DNA from: an uncultured Candidatus Saccharibacteria bacterium
GTDB taxonomy: Bacteria; Patescibacteriota; Saccharimonadia; Saccharimonadales; Saccharimonadaceae
Assembly (NCBI GenBank): GCA_946415265.1
Contig: CAMKRV010000003.1
Location: 1-57,509 of the forward strand
DNA: 57,509 nt
Direction of reading: 5' to 3'
The first letter of the stretch is position 1. Each line of letters starts with the position of its first letter. The notes beneath the pieces were generated by a model. That model was given only the letters and a program-made list of their open reading frames with translations. It did no database searches and was not told the DNA's origin. Positions 1-6,533 of this stretch are shown here, piece after piece. A program made the translations under genes and the position numbers.

Positions 1-591
1 GCCTTCAAGCACCCGTGACGACACCATATCTGGCACCGTCATATAAGTAAAACCGTGTTCTAGTACTTTAGAAAGCCCATATTGCAAAAGCGCGTTCTCT
101 AGCAAGGCTAGTTCACCTTTCAAATAGTAAAACTTCGTTCCTGCCACCTTTGCGCCACGCTCAAAATCTACCCAATCACGACTCACGGCATAATCTAAAT
201 GATCCACGCCCGTTTCATGATTCTCACCCCAGTGTTTGATTTCTACACTATCTTCTTCTCCGCCTAGTGGCACATCGTCAAAAATAATGTTCGGCACGGT
301 CTTAATTAGCGCTTTTAAAGCCCCTTCAGTCTCGCCAAGTTTTGCTTCTTTCTCAGCTAGCTCTATTTTTATTTTCTTCCCCGCCTCAATTAGTTCCGGC
401 TCCGGCTTACCACCCTTCATTTTGGCAGCTATTTCGTTACGTTTTTGTCTAAGTTCTTCTACTTTTGCTAATTCGGTCTTCCTTTTATCATCTATATCCA
501 ATATTTCACGTATATTTACTCTATAGCCCTTTTCCTTAGCCGATTTTTCTACAAGTTCTAAATTTTCTCTGATAAATTTCACATCTAACAT
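1..591 (-). CDS. serS: Seryl-tRNA synthetase, N-terminal part (runs off the window)
   Basis: Charges tRNA-Ser with serine in the cytoplasm. The first 197 codons are present. They start MLDVKFIRENLELVEKSAKE and continue into a charged heptad-rich segment (about residues 30-100), which is the tRNA-binding coiled-coil arm of class II SerRS. After it comes the start of the catalytic core (YLKGELALLENAL, then TVPDMV). The catalytic motifs 2 and 3 lie outside the window. The ATG at 591-589 sits 6 nt after an extended -10 box (TGATATAAT read on the minus strand, hexamer at 603-598), so the transcript is probably leaderless. Recognition as SerRS is by overall sequence and is firm. Confidence 0.95.
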   Translation of the reverse strand, partial: MLDVKFIRENLELVEKSAKEKGYRVNIREILDIDDKRKTELAKVEELRQKRNEIAAKMKGGKPEPELIEAGKKIKIELAEKEAKLGETEGALKALIKTVPNIIFDDVPLGGEEDSVEIKHWGENHETGVDHLDYAVSRDWVDFERGAKVAGTKFYYLKGELALLENALLQYGLSKVLEHGFTYMTVPDMVSSRVLEG

Positions 592-636
592 GCCCTCATT
601 ATATCACTATTCCAATAAATCTGCTATAATAGAGAA

Positions 637-1488
637 ATGGAAAATGCTTTTACAATCTTACCAATGAGCCAAAATTTTACTCTCGTCCCTGGCGAAACCT
701 ACACTGGCTCCATCACCGTAGTTAATCCCGTAAATTCCACGAGCGATTTCGCTTATTCTGTCTCTGTTTCTCCATATAACGTCATTGGCGAAGATTACCA
801 AGCTGATATCTCAAATGTTTCTGCCTACTCCAAAATCACGGATTGGATCACTATCGAAAATCCTACTGGCTCCATCAAACCCAACGAATCTCAAGAAATT
901 AATTTTACTATCAACGTCCCAGCCGATGCTGCAGCCGGAGGCCAATATGCCGCCATTATGGTGTCTTCCGATCCTTCCAAGCAAGAGTCCGAAGGCGTTT
1001 CTATTAATAACGTCTTTGCCCTTGGTAGCATTATTTATGCCGACGTAGAAGGCGAAGTCACCCACGAAGGCTCCATTTTGCAAAATAACATCCCAGAATT
1101 TTCTACCGTTACGCCAGTAGCCATCAGCGCCCTACTAGATAACCATGGCAATGTTCACGAAAACGCAATTTTCGCTTTAAATGTCACCAATGCTCTTACT
1201 GGCGAAAAAATCTTCCCCACCGACGAAGATCAAAACAATCATTTCTCCGAAATAGTCATGCCAGAAACTACCCGATATATCACCCGCAATATAGATAATC
1301 TCCCTGCCCTTGGCATAGTAAAGGTAGAGCAAACTATTTACTACAACAACGAAGTTTCTACAGTCAGCAAAAATATTGTCTTGTGTCCCATCTGGTTCTT
1401 CTTCTTGGTAGCACTTGTTATTTTCAGTATCATTGGCTTTATTGTAGCCAGTGTCCGCCACCATCGCCGCAAAAAGTCTACCATTTAG
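637..1488 (+). CDS. Surface-protein-like ORF with C-terminal membrane anchor, no signal peptide
   Basis: 283 residues. Most of the protein looks like beta-sandwich extracytoplasmic sequence (PGETYTGSITVVNP, then TINVPADAAAGGQYAAIMVS), resembling the DUF916/WxL-associated class of Gram-positive surface proteins. A single membrane helix (about residues 250-272) is followed by a basic tail (RHHRRKK), the layout of a protein anchored from outside. No hydrophobic signal sequence precedes the domain. The ATG lies 6 nt after TGCTATAAT (hexamer 625-630), so there is no room for an upstream extension under that promoter. Either the gene has lost its signal peptide or the start is wrong. It is co-oriented with, and ends about 200 bp before, the DGR template repeat, so readthrough could help supply template RNA (inference). 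Confidence 0.7.
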   Translation: MENAFTILPMSQNFTLVPGETYTGSITVVNPVNSTSDFAYSVSVSPYNVIGEDYQADISNVSAYSKITDWITIENPTGSIKPNESQEINFTINVPADAAAGGQYAAIMVSSDPSKQESEGVSINNVFALGSIIYADVEGEVTHEGSILQNNIPEFSTVTPVAISALLDNHGNVHENAIFALNVTNALTGEKIFPTDEDQNNHFSEIVMPETTRYITRNIDNLPALGIVKVEQTIYYNNEVSTVSKNIVLCPIWFFFLVALVIFSIIGFIVASVRHHRRKKSTI

Positions 1489-1511
1489 CATAAGTTGTAT
1501 TACAATATAAT

Positions 1512-1695
1512 GGGGGAAGTTGCAACAGGAAACCGCTATCCCATAATACTACCGGACCGTATTTTTCATTAATCCCGCCAGCGCTTTCTCTAAAATGCAA
1601 CTTTACAAAAAGAGTTGGATGAGCTCACTCCTATATAATAGAAGTCCCATTAAAACCGCTATCTTCTACGGAAGTTGACGGCCAAAGCAGCTCTG
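1512..1695 (+). other. Upstream flank of the DGR template repeat (possible template-RNA leader)
   Basis: Non-coding stretch between the 637-1488 gene and the TR. A TATAAT box (1506-1511) would place a start near 1518, exactly at an inverted repeat AAGTTGCA (1517-1524) / TGCAACTT (1596-1603). A second TATAAT lies at 1634-1639. The 11-mer AAACCGCTATC occurs twice (1530-1540 and 1653-1663). ACAAAAAGAGTTG (1605-1617) is identical to the plus-strand sequence just past the VR end (3970-3982). Its last ten bases are complementary to the end of the TR (1926-1935), so the TR could be closed by a 10-bp stem. No -35 box is convincing for either -10. The role as RNA leader is inferred. Confidence 0.5.
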
Positions 1696-1935
1696 GAATC
1701 CCCTTTATGGTTTGTGCGGTCCGGCAACGTCAACAACGGTAATCTCAACAATCCAGGCTCTGAAGCGAACTACTGGTCTAGTACGGTCAACAGCAGCAAC
1801 AACGCCTACAACCTAAACTTCACGGCTACTAACGTTAACCCGGCCAACAACAACAACAGGAACAACGGGAGGTCTGTGCGCTGCGTAGCGCGCTGATATT
1901 AGTTTCCTCTCTCCTCTCTTCTCCGCAACTCTTTT
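1696..1935 (+). repeat. DGR template repeat (TR)
   Basis: This 240-bp non-coding copy matches the 3' end of the variable-protein gene (3973-4212, minus strand) with no gaps. There are 20 differences and all fall on adenines of this copy: 13 read T and 7 read G in the gene. The affected triplets are AAC codons (to TTC, TAC, GGC or AGC) and one AGG (to TGG). This is the signature of adenine-specific mutagenic retrohoming, and it fixes the template RNA as the plus-strand transcript. Translated in the VR frame the TR gives a run of Asn codons, the usual design of DGR templates. It ends 8 bp from the RT stop codon and runs toward the RT gene. Only the copy in the gene has a start codon and secretion signal, so the TR is not itself a gene. 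Confidence 0.96.
1878..1891 (+). other. Small hairpin in the TR 3' part (also present in VR)
   Basis: GCGCT-GCGT-AGCGC forms a 5-bp stem with a 4-nt loop just before the stop codon, present identically in the TR and in the VR. Characterised DGRs have an initiation-of-mutagenic-homing (IMH) segment at the VR 3' end and a short GC-rich hairpin nearby. The position here fits that role but function is inferred. The following stretch up to 1935 (TR) and down to 3973 (VR) is invariant. Confidence 0.5.
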
Positions 1936-1943
1936 CTCCCCCA

Positions 1944-3110
1944 CTATTTTTCAAAAACCCAACCATTCGCATCGAACACCTCTTTTTTTAATTTATTCGC
2001 ATCTAAATGCATCATAATTCCCAAGTATGACACTATACTATCAGTATCTTTATACCCATACATTAACCCGACAGAAGCCAATCGAAATTTTTTTTGCAAC
2101 CTATCACTCGGATATAAACAATGCGGATACACTCTTGCACCCAAAAAACTCATTCCTCTTTTCACTTCTTGATAGTATCGCTTCTGCTTATGTAAAGTTA
2201 ATCCAAGTTTTGCATTTAAAAAATATTCTATTCTTGGTATATCACTTTTTAATTTTTCATATTCTTCTTCTGGCACCATAATAAAAAAATCATCCACATA
2301 TCGTCCATAGTTCTTATATCCCAAATTATAAAAAACGAATCTATCTAATTGATCCAAATAAATATTTGACACCAACTGCGAAGTAAGATTGCCAATTACT
2401 ATACCTTGCCCTGGCGGCTGTCCAAAAAGACTCTTCTTTGGAGGCAATACTCCAGGACTCCAATTTACTACCGGTCCACGCTTCCACGCTTTGCTTACCG
2501 GATCATCAAAAAGTACTCTTCGCCACAAAAAATCACAAATTTTATACATCTGGTATCCCATCCGATCGTTCATTACGTCTTTAAATTGCTGCTTCAGCCC
2601 CCAACTCACGCGCTCATATAATTTCTCACGCGGCAAACTCATAAAATAGCCCCTTATATCTAGTTTTACAATGTATGCTTTTTTTGCATAATTATTAGTG
2701 ACTTTTTGCATAAATTTTTGTGCACGTCTCATACCAAAAAGCGTCCCTTTTCCAACTCTACATGAATAAGAATCATAAAGGAATCTTCTATCCCACCATC
2801 CCGCCTGCATATTGTAAAGAAAATGGTGCACTACCCTATCCCGAAACGGCGCCGCAAAAATTTCCCTTACCATCGGATCAAATATTACAAACGATACACT
2901 AGCACTTGGTTCATAACGATATTCCAATATCGAATCTCGTAAATTCACTAAATTTTTTAGCCAATGAAGCTCAAAGCTATGCTCATCGCACGTCTTGATC
3001 TTACCTTTCCTAGCTTCCGTAAATGCCGCCGTCAGCTCTTCCAGCAGCCACTGGCGCAATCCATCTCGATAAATCCTATCTACCTTATTTTCTGGATCGA
3101 TCGGTTCCAC
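1944..3110 (-). CDS. DGR reverse transcriptase
   Basis: 388 residues. Makes cDNA from the TR RNA with errors at adenines; the cDNA replaces the VR. Visible motifs: KLDIRGYF at about 149-156 (catalytic Asp151), IGNLTSQ at 239-245 (the DGR-type form of RT motif 4, where group II intron RTs have a different consensus) and YVDD at 271-274 (catalytic Asp273 and Asp274). The C-terminal thumb follows, and there is no maturase or endonuclease domain. The start ATG overlaps the end of the Avd-like gene by 26 bp, so the two are cotranscribed and probably translationally coupled. No terminator is visible before the TR, which lies 8 bp past the stop in opposite orientation, so readthrough would give antisense TR RNA. 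Length and motifs are normal for a DGR RT. Confidence 0.96.
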   Translation of the reverse strand: MEPIDPENKVDRIYRDGLRQWLLEELTAAFTEARKGKIKTCDEHSFELHWLKNLVNLRDSILEYRYEPSASVSFVIFDPMVREIFAAPFRDRVVHHFLYNMQAGWWDRRFLYDSYSCRVGKGTLFGMRRAQKFMQKVTNNYAKKAYIVKLDIRGYFMSLPREKLYERVSWGLKQQFKDVMNDRMGYQMYKICDFLWRRVLFDDPVSKAWKRGPVVNWSPGVLPPKKSLFGQPPGQGIVIGNLTSQLVSNIYLDQLDRFVFYNLGYKNYGRYVDDFFIMVPEEEYEKLKSDIPRIEYFLNAKLGLTLHKQKRYYQEVKRGMSFLGARVYPHCLYPSDRLQKKFRLASVGLMYGYKDTDSIVSYLGIMMHLDANKLKKEVFDANGWVFEK

Positions 3111-3927
3111 GTTTTATTTGTCTATCTATTCTTTTCTCTATATCCAGTACATTTTCGCCCACCTTCATACAATTTTCTCTAGTCCATAATTTCAATCCTG
3201 CTACTATTTGCAATTCTATCAATAGCTGATGTATCGTCTGTCGCATTTCGCGCCAATATGGCAATAAATCTTCTGGTCTGCTCCTCCCACACTCTGCCAT
3301 TTTATAGTATATTCGAATCACCTCATCCATTATATTTACCATCCGCTCGCCATTGGTAGCACTAGAAAGTTTATCCATTCTCCGATAGCATATTCTATGT
3401 AGTCTAGTTGATACTTCTATTAATTTTTGATACAATGCCGGATCAATAAAGTCCACTTTTACGATGCTGTTTACTGCAAGTTGCCTAATACTCTCCTCAT
3501 TTTTAATTCTGTCCAATTCTTCTTCAGTTAAAGCTTTTTTTAACTCAAAAATCATACACTTATCTTTTATCTGCTCCTTTTTATACAGTCCCACTTTTTC
3601 CAACCTACTTCTTACCACATCAAATCCTCGTGTCCGTATCCTGCCTATATCGTACTGAATATAAAAACTATCAAAATCATCCGTCATTGTCACCGGCACT
3701 CCTAGTGGTAAACACACCATATATTTATACATTAGTGCCGAATGTTCACTCATCTCACACCATCCCATTTCCCCATCACATGGAATTACCAAAATATACT
3801 TTCTATTGTTCGATTCAAACTTTATCGCTCTACGTTTGAGCCTATCGTATTCTTTTCTTTCTATTCTACCAATTTCTTCAAAACTTCTATTTTTAGTTTT
3901 ATTTTTTTCATCCACTTTCATGGTCAT
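3085..3927 (-). CDS. Avd-like DGR accessory protein with an extra N-terminal domain
   Basis: 280 residues. The C-terminal part (about 165-280: LYQKLIEVSTRLHRICYRRM and onward to the basic end) is helical, basic and the right size for an Avd/four-helix-bundle accessory protein, which binds the RT and template RNA in known DGRs. Avd proteins are usually about 110-130 residues. Here about 160 residues precede it (SNNRKYILVIPCDGEMGW and so on), mixed alpha/beta and not recognised. It may be a fusion or a domain new to DGRs. The gene starts 9 nt after an extended -10 (TGCTATAAT, hexamer 3942-3937) and leads the two-gene avd-rt unit. An in-frame ATG two codons later is an alternative start. The Avd assignment rests on position, size and composition. 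Confidence 0.75.
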   Translation of the reverse strand: MTMKVDEKNKTKNRSFEEIGRIERKEYDRLKRRAIKFESNNRKYILVIPCDGEMGWCEMSEHSALMYKYMVCLPLGVPVTMTDDFDSFYIQYDIGRIRTRGFDVVRSRLEKVGLYKKEQIKDKCMIFELKKALTEEELDRIKNEESIRQLAVNSIVKVDFIDPALYQKLIEVSTRLHRICYRRMDKLSSATNGERMVNIMDEVIRIYYKMAECGRSRPEDLLPYWREMRQTIHQLLIELQIVAGLKLWTRENCMKVGENVLDIEKRIDRQIKRGTDRSRK

Positions 3928-3972
3928 ATCATAACCATTATAGCACCATTTTCCTATTCATCGGTCTCGACA

Positions 3973-4212
3973 AAAAGAGTTGCGGAGAAGAGAGGAGAGA
4001 GGAAACTAATATCAGCGCGCTACGCAGCGCACAGACCACCCGTAGCCCCTGCCGTAGCTGCCGGCCGGGTTAACGTTAGTAGCCGTGAAGTATAGGTAGT
4101 AGGCGTTGTAGCTGCTGTTGACCGTACTAGACCAGTAGTACGCTTCAGAGCCTGGATTGAAGAGATTACCGAAGTTGACGAAGCCGGACCGCACAAACCA
4201 TAAAGGGGATTC
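3973..4212 (-). repeat. DGR variable repeat (VR) in the 3' end of the target gene
   Basis: The counterpart of the TR. It covers codons 480-545 of the target, its stop codon and 39 bp beyond. Relative to the template, 14 residues are changed: three Asn to Phe, six Asn to Tyr, three Asn to Gly, one Asn to Ser and one Arg to Trp. Aromatic and glycine residues at clustered positions are typical of binding surfaces diversified by DGRs. Framework residues (YWSST, SVRCVAR) are unchanged. The last 42 bp from the stop codon onward are identical to the TR. Confidence 0.96.
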
Positions 4213-5649
4213 TATTAGTTTTTTATCATTATTAGTAATACCGTCGTTATAAAGACCGTTGACTCTGGCAAATTCACTAGTAGAATTTACTACGTTACCC
4301 TTGTATGAGATAGTGGGTAGTCTCCAGCCTTTAGGACAGATAGAGTTCTGTGGGTTCCTATTGATAGCATCTGGATCACTAGTACTACCATAAGTAGAGT
4401 TTGTTAGACTACTGCTATCGTCACTAGCTATTGCTGCAGACCAGTTGTAATAATTACCTACAGATAGATGTCTATTAGCATTAGTTCTATCTTGAGTGAA
4501 GTGCGTACAGCCGGCACTCGCGTTAAGATAATTGCAGTTTGGCGTGCTATCATCACCATCCCAGTACCATTCACCAGGATCTAGAGAGTAAGCTACATTA
4601 TAAGAGTTAGCCCAGTTAGTACCAGTCCCGGTAGCGGAATGCTTGGTGGTATTCTGTGGTGTCCAAGAAATCACATTGTTTGTAGCATCATAAGAATAGT
4701 CTTTACCGTATGCTCCAGCCATAGAGTTATCGTTAAGATCGGTATCATTAGATGTTAAAGCGGTATCTGGAGATAAATCTAGGTCTAGATTCTGCGTCAT
4801 CCAACAATGTCCATCCTTCAGTTTAGTCACCCAGTACAGTTTATTGTCTCTAGTGTCCACCAAACGAATAGAGTTATTTTCATCAACCGAAGTTGCAGAG
4901 GAGCAAATACTATTCTCCATATCCTGCATCTTGTAAAACTGTCCGCTATCCCCAGTCACCGGATCGGTTACTGTTATTTTCTGTTTTCCTGCCAAGGCAA
5001 AGGCATTCTCTAAAGTCGCAGTAGGTTGGGCGGCGGTAGATGGGTGAAGCATCACATATTTCACCTGTCCACTATATGTAGCGGCAGGCTGAGTGCTTAT
5101 TGTATATACCGCATAAGTAGTATTGAAAGCCGAGTCCACACCAGTAGCCGTTCCGGCACCCAAAGATGCTACCTTAGTCCACTGGTTCGGGACACTAGTA
5201 TAATCCGTATATTCAGATACGATGCTAGGAGTATAATCACCAGTCCCGCTAGCAGTCAGCTTCATCGCCCAACTAGACGTACTGCCGCCGGCCGCTGCAT
5301 CCCCAGTCTGAATATCAGACGCAGAACCCAACGTAGAAGCCAGAACATTAGATCCTTCAGTACCACCAGTAGAGCCAATCGCATAAACCACATAGCCATT
5401 TTTATCATTACATGACGTATTAATCTTCGTTGCGCCAATATTTTCTATCCTCTGTCCGCTTACTATAGAAGTCGTATGTGCAGACGTCAAAGTTCCAATC
5501 ATGGTACAAGAAACAGGGATACGAACACTAACATTATCCAAAGCAGAATTATTCAACGCATACACACAAGAATTGGCTAAACACGCACCGACAAGACTAG
5601 TCACGCCAACAAGCCCAGTCGCAATAATCCCCTTACTCATACCTCTCAT
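4012..5649 (-). CDS. DGR target: secreted protein with Fib_succ_major/C-lectin-like variable domain
   Basis: 545 residues. An N-terminal signal (MRGMSKGIIATGLVGVTSLV, cleavage around ALA/NSA; VGAC could alternatively be a weak lipobox) is followed by a beta-rich region (about 35-215) similar to that of the paralog at 49.3 kb. A linker follows (ITVTDPVTGDSGQFYKMQDM), then the Fib_succ_major-type domain (LYWVTKLKDGHCWMTQNLDL, ICPKGWRLPT, YWSST, SVRCVAR). That family has a C-type-lectin-like fold, the commonest DGR target fold. The variable residues are in the last 66. The protein is presumably displayed on the cell surface, with ligand unknown. A -10 (TGGTAGAAT, hexamer 5694-5689) lies 39 bp upstream. 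Unlike its three paralogs it lacks the long structured leader. An in-frame ATG at 5640 is an alternative start. Confidence 0.93.
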   Translation of the reverse strand: MRGMSKGIIATGLVGVTSLVGACLANSCVYALNNSALDNVSVRIPVSCTMIGTLTSAHTTSIVSGQRIENIGATKINTSCNDKNGYVVYAIGSTGGTEGSNVLASTLGSASDIQTGDAAAGGSTSSWAMKLTASGTGDYTPSIVSEYTDYTSVPNQWTKVASLGAGTATGVDSAFNTTYAVYTISTQPAATYSGQVKYVMLHPSTAAQPTATLENAFALAGKQKITVTDPVTGDSGQFYKMQDMENSICSSATSVDENNSIRLVDTRDNKLYWVTKLKDGHCWMTQNLDLDLSPDTALTSNDTDLNDNSMAGAYGKDYSYDATNNVISWTPQNTTKHSATGTGTNWANSYNVAYSLDPGEWYWDGDDSTPNCNYLNASAGCTHFTQDRTNANRHLSVGNYYNWSAAIASDDSSSLTNSTYGSTSDPDAINRNPQNSICPKGWRLPTISYKGNVVNSTSEFARVNGLYNDGITNNDKKLIESPLWFVRSGFVNFGNLFNPGSEAYYWSSTVNSSYNAYYLYFTATNVNPAGSYGRGYGWSVRCVAR

Positions 5650-5654
5650 CTTTG

Positions 5655-5675
5655 CTAATCCCCGTTTACTTTCAT
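5655..5675 (-). CDS. Six-codon upstream ORF before the DGR target gene
   Basis: ATG-AAA-GTA-AAC-GGG-GAT-TAG (MKVNGD) lies in the leader of the variable-protein gene and stops 5 nt before its ATG. The GGGGA within it may serve as ribosome binding site for the main ORF. It might couple translation of the target to that of the short ORF, or be chance. Translation is not shown. Confidence 0.3.
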   Translation of the reverse strand: MKVNGD

Positions 5676-5744
5676 GGTTATTTACTTTATTCTACCACAC
5701 TTTTTCGTTTTGTAGCAAGACTTTTATGTTTATTTTTTTGCAAT

Positions 5745-6530
5745 TTAGCTAAAAATTTCGTTATACATTTTCCGCCAATCAGATAAATGCAAATCCCCTG
5801 GCCGCGCATCAATATCTATCCCCAGTTTCGTAAATATAGGCGTCAATTCTTCTTTAGATTTTAGTCCCGCCAAATTATGTATCAGTTTCTTCCGCGGCGC
5901 ACTAAAACCTTGCCGTACTAGCCTAAACACTTCTTCTTTTACTACCGCTTCATGTGGCTGCAAAACTATCACCTGACTATCTACCTTTGGCGGCGGCGTA
6001 AATTCTGCTCGCCCCACTACCGGCCCCAGCTCCGCATCGGCATAATTTTTCACAAAAAGACTCAGCATTGTCTCCCTACTACTCACAATTCTTTCCGCTA
6101 CTTCTTTTTGAATTAATAACGCTATTCGTTCTGGCCGATTTTTCATCTTCAATAATTTCTCTATAATCAGACTAGTAATATAATACGGTATATTTCCGGC
6201 CACACTATATGGCTGTGGCAAATCATCAAAATCACAATCCAAAATATCCGCATTTATTACTTCTAAATTTTTACCTGGAAAAGATTTCGGCAAATTTTCC
6301 GCTAAATTTTTATCATATTCTACCGCTATCACCCTATTAAAGCGTTTTAGTAGACTACTCGTCAAAGTTCCAAGTCCCGGCCCAATCTCCACTACTAACG
6401 CAGATTTTTCGGAAGAAACGGACGCGCTACCTTCAGGCTCACCCCCCACCGCTAAATCAGCAATTTCGTCCAAGATCGCCCGGTTTTTTAACCAATGCTG
6501 TCCTAAAAATTTTTTATTCTTCATCCCCAT
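5745..6530 (-). CDS. rsmA: 16S rRNA (adenine1518/1519-N6)-dimethyltransferase
   Basis: 261 residues, about the usual KsgA length. Dimethylates two adjacent adenines near the 3' end of 16S rRNA during small-subunit maturation. KKFLGQHWL at the N-terminus, the SAM-binding EIGPGLGTLT (48-57) and the catalytic NIPYYIT (113-119) are intact, and the C-terminal helical domain is present (DFHLSDW-like end: GDLHLSDWRKMY). The gene follows the Rpf-like gene with a 3-nt gap, in one operon. The start may be the ATG at 6530 or the one two codons later, which is preceded by GGGG. Proximity of an rpf/yabE-type gene to ksgA is also known in Actinobacteria and Bacillus. Confidence 0.95.
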   Translation of the reverse strand: MGMKNKKFLGQHWLKNRAILDEIADLAVGGEPEGSASVSSEKSALVVEIGPGLGTLTSSLLKRFNRVIAVEYDKNLAENLPKSFPGKNLEVINADILDCDFDDLPQPYSVAGNIPYYITSLIIEKLLKMKNRPERIALLIQKEVAERIVSSRETMLSLFVKNYADAELGPVVGRAEFTPPPKVDSQVIVLQPHEAVVKEEVFRLVRQGFSAPRKKLIHNLAGLKSKEELTPIFTKLGIDIDARPGDLHLSDWRKMYNEIFS

Positions 6531-6533
6531 AAT

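Noticed and set aside
1675-1896. A 73-codon ORF covering the template repeat
   Set aside because: It has no secretion signal, ribosome site or upstream domain, and its sequence is explained as the non-coding DGR template. Its Asn-rich translation is a by-product of TR adenines.
1944-3110. Group II intron or retron reverse transcriptase
   Set aside because: No maturase X domain, endonuclease, intron RNA domains or msr/msd structure; the IGNLTSQ motif and the adjacent TR/VR pair identify a DGR.
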